Below, one piece after another: positions 60,505-64,000 of a DNA stretch of 64,000 nucleotides. The DNA is taken from positions 72,136 through 136,135 of the forward strand of contig JAEDCQ010000003.1 of the NCBI GenBank assembly GCA_016294075.1, written 5' to 3'. Every line of letters starts with the position of its first letter. Position 1 is the first letter of the stretch. Both the position numbers and the translations under genes were made by a program. The notes beneath the pieces are model-generated. The model did not search any database. It saw only the letters and a list, made by a program, of their open reading frames with translations, and was not told the DNA's origin. The DNA is from Lachnospiraceae bacterium (GTDB lineage: Bacteria; Bacillota; Clostridia; Lachnospirales; Lachnospiraceae).

Positions 60505-62472
60505 TTACACGTTAAACTGCTGTACTGTTGCAGATACTTCTTCGACTGCTATGGATACATGTTCTACTTTATCTTTCATAGAAACCGCATCGGCTGCCAC
60601 GCCCTGAATATCCTGGCTTGCGCCTTCCATTGCACTGTTTACATCCCTCTGACTATTATTTATGTCTTCAATAGAGGCTGTAACCGCATGCACGGAAACG
60701 GATAATTCCTGAGAGCTTGCACCAAGATCGGCAGATATCGAACTATAATATTCTGCGCTTGCTTTATATTCGCCTGCGAGCTGATCTAGTTTTTCATAAG
60801 CCTGTTCAATATCAGAAGACATTTTGTCCATAGTATCGGTTGTTTCTTTCGTTAATGTATCAACAGCCCGGAGCAGTCTGGTTGCAAGGTCAGAAATCTT
60901 ACTGATTTCTTCACTGGTTTCATCCGATAAGCTTCTGATTTCTTCCGCAACGACCGCAAAGCCTCTGCCGGCCTCACCGGCTCTTGCACTTTCAATAGAT
61001 GCATTCAGGGACAATAAATTTGTCTGGGAAGCAATACCTGAAATCGCGTCTGAAATAGATGTGATTTCTTTAATGCACTGTGCTTCTTTAATTGCTTCAT
61101 CGAGCCTTATCTGACTAGCCTTACAGCTGCTAAGAGATTCTTCTTTTAATGCCTTCATCTGTGGCACTAAATTATTAATTTGTTTTACAATCTCATTGGA
61201 TCTGGCGGCCATTTCCTGTGCCTGCTCAGCGACAGTCTGGGATGCATTTGAAATAATGCCGCAGTCATCTGTAATATGATGAATATTTTCTGTTTGTGTA
61301 TCCATTGCAGCTGCTGTTTCTTCAATTACAGATGAGATATTGCTGACAGCATCTACAATTCCTCCTACAGAAGCATTCGCTTCCCGAATATTTCCATCCA
61401 CACCTTGCATCTCTGTCAATGTCTTACGAATGGTTGCAACGAATTTCTCTTTTAATTCTCCAATCAGGAAACTGATTTCATCTTCCTCATGTTTGTAATC
61501 GGGAACGTTTTCCTTCCCAACAACGGTCTCTTTTATGAAGGATTTCATTCCATTCATTGGACTAAGCTGTTTCTTTAATATCACTGCCAGATAAACAATG
61601 CAAATTGCACCTACAATCAACGCAACCAATGCAACGAAAATAATGGCTTTCATTACTCTTCCAAATACATAGGAATATGGCAGATACGCACCAAGCTTCC
61701 AGCCTGTGCTTTCTACATCCTTAAGTCCAAGAAAATAGCTGCCACCATCTCTACCACGGATTTTCTGTATTTCCACACTATTCGCATCCATTGTATAAAC
61801 ATCATTAATGCTTGTAGAAGAACCGTCCGTCTGCATACATAATGATTTATCATTATGCATAATAATTGTTCCGTCAGAAGCTGTAACAAAAACAGACAGA
61901 TAGTCATTATTCAATTCCTGCAAATTACCGATTAAAGCATCCAACGTAATATCCGCTAATATTACTGCCTGTGTATCTCCATAATAGAAAGGAGTTGCAA
62001 CAGAAACTACAATACCTCCGGAATTGGCATCTACATAAGCATCTGTGATAATCGTTTTTTCCACAGCCCAACAATCCGTCCACCAGCTTCTTCCGGTAGG
62101 ATCCAATTCAAAGATACCACCATTATATACTACATATGGAATGTTGCCGCGACAAAAATAATAATTCAAAACATCTGAATCGCCTTCTGCACATTCGATC
62201 AGATATGCTTCTGCCGCATCATCTGAAATATTCTTCATGGCTTTGAAGGATTTGGCAATGGTTTCTGTCTGTGATGCTTTTTTCTTTAACCAATTGTCAA
62301 TAAAAGTAGCCCCATTATCTGTTTTCATGGAAATTTCGTTACGTGTATCTGTTACCAAAGCCTTCTGGATGGATATCACAGAGCATAATTCCATAATGAA
62401 AATCAGTATAACAATGTCCAAAACAACCATACGTCTAATATGGGAAGTGATAGTTCTTTGTTTCTTTTTCAT
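60505..62472 (-). CDS. Methyl-accepting chemotaxis protein with extracellular Cache-type sensor
   Basis: 655 residues. First membrane helix (about 14-36), extracytoplasmic dCache-like sensor (about 40-275, with GRSWWTDCWAVEKTIITDAY and VATPFYYGDTQAVILADIT), second helix (about 280-303), a HAMP-like linker, then the signalling domain with hairpin tip ASQTNLLSLNASIESARAGE and GRGFAVVAEEIRSLSDETS. Signals to CheA/CheW; agrees with the flagellin in this window. Ligand unknown; Cache domains of this type often bind amino acids. Confidence 0.93.
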   Translation of the reverse strand: MKKKQRTITSHIRRMVVLDIVILIFIMELCSVISIQKALVTDTRNEISMKTDNGATFIDNWLKKKASQTETIAKSFKAMKNISDDAAEAYLIECAEGDSDVLNYYFCRGNIPYVVYNGGIFELDPTGRSWWTDCWAVEKTIITDAYVDANSGGIVVSVATPFYYGDTQAVILADITLDALIGNLQELNNDYLSVFVTASDGTIIMHNDKSLCMQTDGSSTSINDVYTMDANSVEIQKIRGRDGGSYFLGLKDVESTGWKLGAYLPYSYVFGRVMKAIIFVALVALIVGAICIVYLAVILKKQLSPMNGMKSFIKETVVGKENVPDYKHEEDEISFLIGELKEKFVATIRKTLTEMQGVDGNIREANASVGGIVDAVSNISSVIEETAAAMDTQTENIHHITDDCGIISNASQTVAEQAQEMAARSNEIVKQINNLVPQMKALKEESLSSCKASQIRLDEAIKEAQCIKEITSISDAISGIASQTNLLSLNASIESARAGEAGRGFAVVAEEIRSLSDETSEEISKISDLATRLLRAVDTLTKETTDTMDKMSSDIEQAYEKLDQLAGEYKASAEYYSSISADLGASSQELSVSVHAVTASIEDINNSQRDVNSAMEGASQDIQGVAADAVSMKDKVEHVSIAVEEVSATVQQFNV

Positions 62473-62629
62473 ACGTGCTTCTCCATACTTTATATTAGAA
62501 TATTTTATAAAATCATCGGTAAAACAATTATATCATATATTTATTGTAAAAATATACATAAAAAGAATTTTTCAAAAACTATATTTGTCCATTAGCTGTT
62601 ATATCTGATACCTTCAGATTCTTAAACAT

Positions 62630-63289
62630 TCATTTTTTCCGGTTATTAATAATTCCTCTGGCAATGCCAAATTTGTTTCCCGCCAACAGATATTTTTTCA
62701 GCTCCCTTTGGAGTAAAGTTTTCTCCGGCAATTTATCATCTATGGTATCATAACCCGGAAATATCCATCCCATATACCATGTTTCCTCTCGATTAATCTG
62801 TTCAATCTCAAACATCTTCTGAAATCCGACAATTCTGGAACTTTCACCAAGAAAGGCTTGAAGTTCAGGCATTAGCATCCAGGTATCACAGGTCAGTTTG
62901 ACATCCTTCCATTCCGGATAGTAGGTCTCTCTGAATTGATAAAAAGCAGCCAATGAAGCCTGAATGGAATCCCTACTCATATCAGCATCTGATGGAATGT
63001 GAACAGCCACCTCCCGTTCTCTTCCATCAATGAATTCATATTCCAATGCCCCCACCCTAAATTCCTGTACCATAATCTGTCTGGGAAACCACCATGCCCA
63101 CACATACTTAAAAGTCCCCCAGATATTATCGTGCTCATATAAAAACCGGGTACAGAATTTCATTGTAGCAATAAAAATATCTTCACTGATTTCTCTACTC
63201 ACATACTCCCCATAGGTGTATTGACAGACCATATTCAACTGCTCCCACAGAATTTTCATTCCATCCGAATCATCTTCCAAATAACTCTG
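62630..63289 (-). pseudogene. 3' fragment of a GNAT-C-type acyltransferase-domain gene
   Basis: About 219 codons. The sequence VHIPSDADMSRDSIQASLAA, TCDTWMLMPELQAFLGE and SSRIVGFQKMFEIE matches the C-terminal GNAT-like domain (PF18164 type). The N-terminal part normally present is missing: the frame begins inside the truncated parB gene, at KLQSYLEDDSDG, with no ATG or ribosome binding site at the junction (first ATG is 63259). It is either a dead fragment or is expressed from an internal start. Confidence 0.65.
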
Positions 63290-63641
63290 CAGTTTCGCTT
63301 GGACTGATTCTCTCCCTTTGCAGATTGGAATCTACCATTGAAACTACTGCTTCATCATCCTTCATGGCTCGGATGATTACAGGTACTTTCCGATACCCCA
63401 GCTTTTCAGCTGCAAATTTTCTTCGGTGCCCGGATATGATCTCATATACCCCTTCCGGTCTTGGCCGGACAATCAGTGGATTCAGTATTCCATATTTTCT
63501 GATGCTGTCCTGGAGCTCGATCATCTGACTGTCTGCCTGGACCTTGAACGGATGATTGGTAAAGGATCTCAATCGTTCCAGCTCGATTTCTACAACTTTT
63601 TCATCTGCTTCCCGTTGATCTGTTTTTTCTTCTACTGGCAT
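63270..63641 (-). pseudogene. Truncated ParB-like gene (5' fragment)
   Basis: 123 codons from ATG 63641, which follows AAGGAGG. VEIELERLRSFTNHPFKV, YGILNPLIVRPRPEG, YEIISGHRRKFAAEKLGYRK and MVDSNLQRERISPSE are ParB boxes of plasmid or mobile-element type. After ISPSE the family should continue with the helix-turn-helix DNA-binding domain; here eight foreign residues and a stop follow because the sequence switches to the GNAT-C fragment in another frame. Without the helix-turn-helix it should not bind parS. Confidence 0.8.
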
Positions 63642-63677
63642 TCTTCCTCCTTTTCCCTGAACGCAAAAAAGCCCGCC

Positions 63678-63706
63678 CAGATTAGAATTGTTTTTCATCT
63701 AATCTG
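63678..63706. repeat. Hairpin upstream of the truncated parB
   Basis: CAGATTAGA (63678-63686) pairs with TCTAATCTG (63698-63706), with further imperfect pairing outside (GCCCG and CGGAC). Could be a terminator remnant or regulatory hairpin. Confidence 0.6.
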
Positions 63707-63807
63707 AACGGACCTTACCGTCAGGCTCGAATACTTCCAAGCAAGAATCTAATGTTATCACTGATTTACAACCCAAACCTCATCCTACACTGTAGTAGAA
63801 CTCTCCG

Positions 63808-63881
63808 GGTGGCAATCTCAAAAATCTGAATGGGTGGCAGATTTCATATCAATCAATGACTTTCGGTGGCAACCTGCCACC
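63808..63881. repeat. GGTGGCA repeat cluster with a palindromic copy
   Basis: GGTGGCA at 63808-63814, 63833-63839 and 63865-63871, and the inverted TGCCACC at 63875-63881 forming GGTGGCA-ACC-TGCCACC. Could be terminal repeats of a lost insertion sequence (multiple short end repeats are typical of IS21-like elements), or binding sites for a partition protein. The rest of 63642-63945 shows no gene. Confidence 0.7.
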
Positions 63882-63900
63882 CAAAATCATGCCTGAAAAT

Positions 63901-63940
63901 AAAAATGCAGTAATAATTGTGGTCAACTATTACTGCAAAA
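63901..63940 (-). terminator. Terminator following the edge tRNA
   Basis: TGCAGTAATA (63906-63915) with TATTACTGCA (63928-63937); on the minus strand followed by TTTTTATTTT. Confidence 0.85.
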
Positions 63941-63945
63941 ATCGC

Positions 63946-64000
63946 TGTTCCCAGCGGGAATCGAACCCACAACTAGCGCTTAGGAGTTCTAGTCCGTAGT
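63946..64000 (-). tRNA. tRNA 3' half at window edge (partial gene or integration-site remnant)
   Basis: Minus strand: T arm GTGGG-TTCGATT-CCCGC, acceptor strand TGGGAAC and discriminator A at 63946, with a terminator just after. The anticodon loop could be CTCCTAA (Arg, CCT) followed by stem GCGCT, but the bases before it (ACTAGAA) do not pair with GCGCT. So either the gene is a longer-variable-arm tRNA read differently, whose 5' half lies beyond the window, or a 3' fragment left by integration at the anticodon loop. Confidence 0.55.

Noticed and set aside
63270..63698. ParB start at the upstream ATG (63698)
   Set aside because: That frame begins in a hairpin and lacks a ribosome binding site; ATG 63641 follows AAGGAGG.
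1..64000. CRISPR array or cas genes
   Set aside because: No regularly spaced direct repeats of 25-40 bp and no cas-like protein were seen.

Overview
The window is a low-GC bacterial chromosome segment, most likely from a motile, sporulation-lineage member of the Clostridia and probably Lachnospiraceae. The support is strong purine-rich ribosome binding sites, several TTG and GTG starts, BofA and YaaL homologues, a NiaR-type niacin repressor, Lachnospiraceae-type hypothetical families (DUF4358, DUF5702, DUF6240, DUF6382) and a monoderm-type Tad pilus locus with no secretin gene. Most genes are on the minus strand. No CRISPR array, rRNA gene or intact transposase gene was seen. All assignments come from reading motifs; no database search was run.

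Layout. 1-4.1 kb: start of an MBOAT acyltransferase gene, a DUF4358 lipoprotein, an RsiV-like anti-sigma factor with its ECF sigma factor, a divergent surface protein, a thioesterase and a 40-residue membrane protein. 4.1-13.6 kb: housekeeping enzymes (S-adenosylhomocysteine hydrolase, exonuclease III, a 2-hydroxyacid dehydrogenase, glucose-6-phosphate isomerase, MurG, a HIT protein, a flavodoxin-SCP2 protein) and a rhomboid protease. 12.6-23.3 kb: a tad pilus operon driven from a clear sigma-A promoter near 23.28 kb. Its order is prepilin peptidase, TadZ-like protein, TadA, TadB, TadC, Flp pilin, DUF5702 protein, TadE-like protein with duplicated cysteine motifs, second prepilin peptidase, TadE, FHA protein, rhomboid. 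23.3-28.8 kb: BofA and YaaL, then FliS, flagellin and a 1037-residue DUF6240-type protein. 28.9-33.5 kb: glycogen branching enzyme and a large TPR/AAA-like acidic protein.

33.6-38.7 kb: an ArsR-permease-thioredoxin operon with an operator/promoter palindrome, a lone amidase-like domain, a decayed ABC-F gene and an NhaC antiporter. 38.8-44.4 kb: a KdpDE-like two-component pair, a LiaF-like protein, RsmA, TatD, tRNA-Lys, NiaR and tRNA-Pro. 44.4-46.5 kb: a 21-codon ORF between 17-bp inverted repeats, a small membrane protein and an aldehyde dehydrogenase. 46.5-55.5 kb: a ten-gene Mrp/Mbh-type cation/proton antiporter operon with four separate NuoL/M/N-like subunits and no redox module in the window. 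55.5-62.5 kb: TrmB, a D-Ala-D-Ala carboxypeptidase, an exonuclease, an AAA/DUF4143 ATPase and a chemoreceptor.

62.6-64 kb is a scar-like region. A truncated parB reads into the truncated 3' part of a GNAT-C-type gene, followed by a GGTGGCA repeat cluster, a terminator and the 3' half of a tRNA at the right edge. The strongest candidates for something unusual are the four-antiporter Mrp-like complex, the tad locus with its cysteine-motif pseudopilin and duplicated peptidases, the flagellin/DUF6240 island, and the chimeric junction near 63.29 kb.
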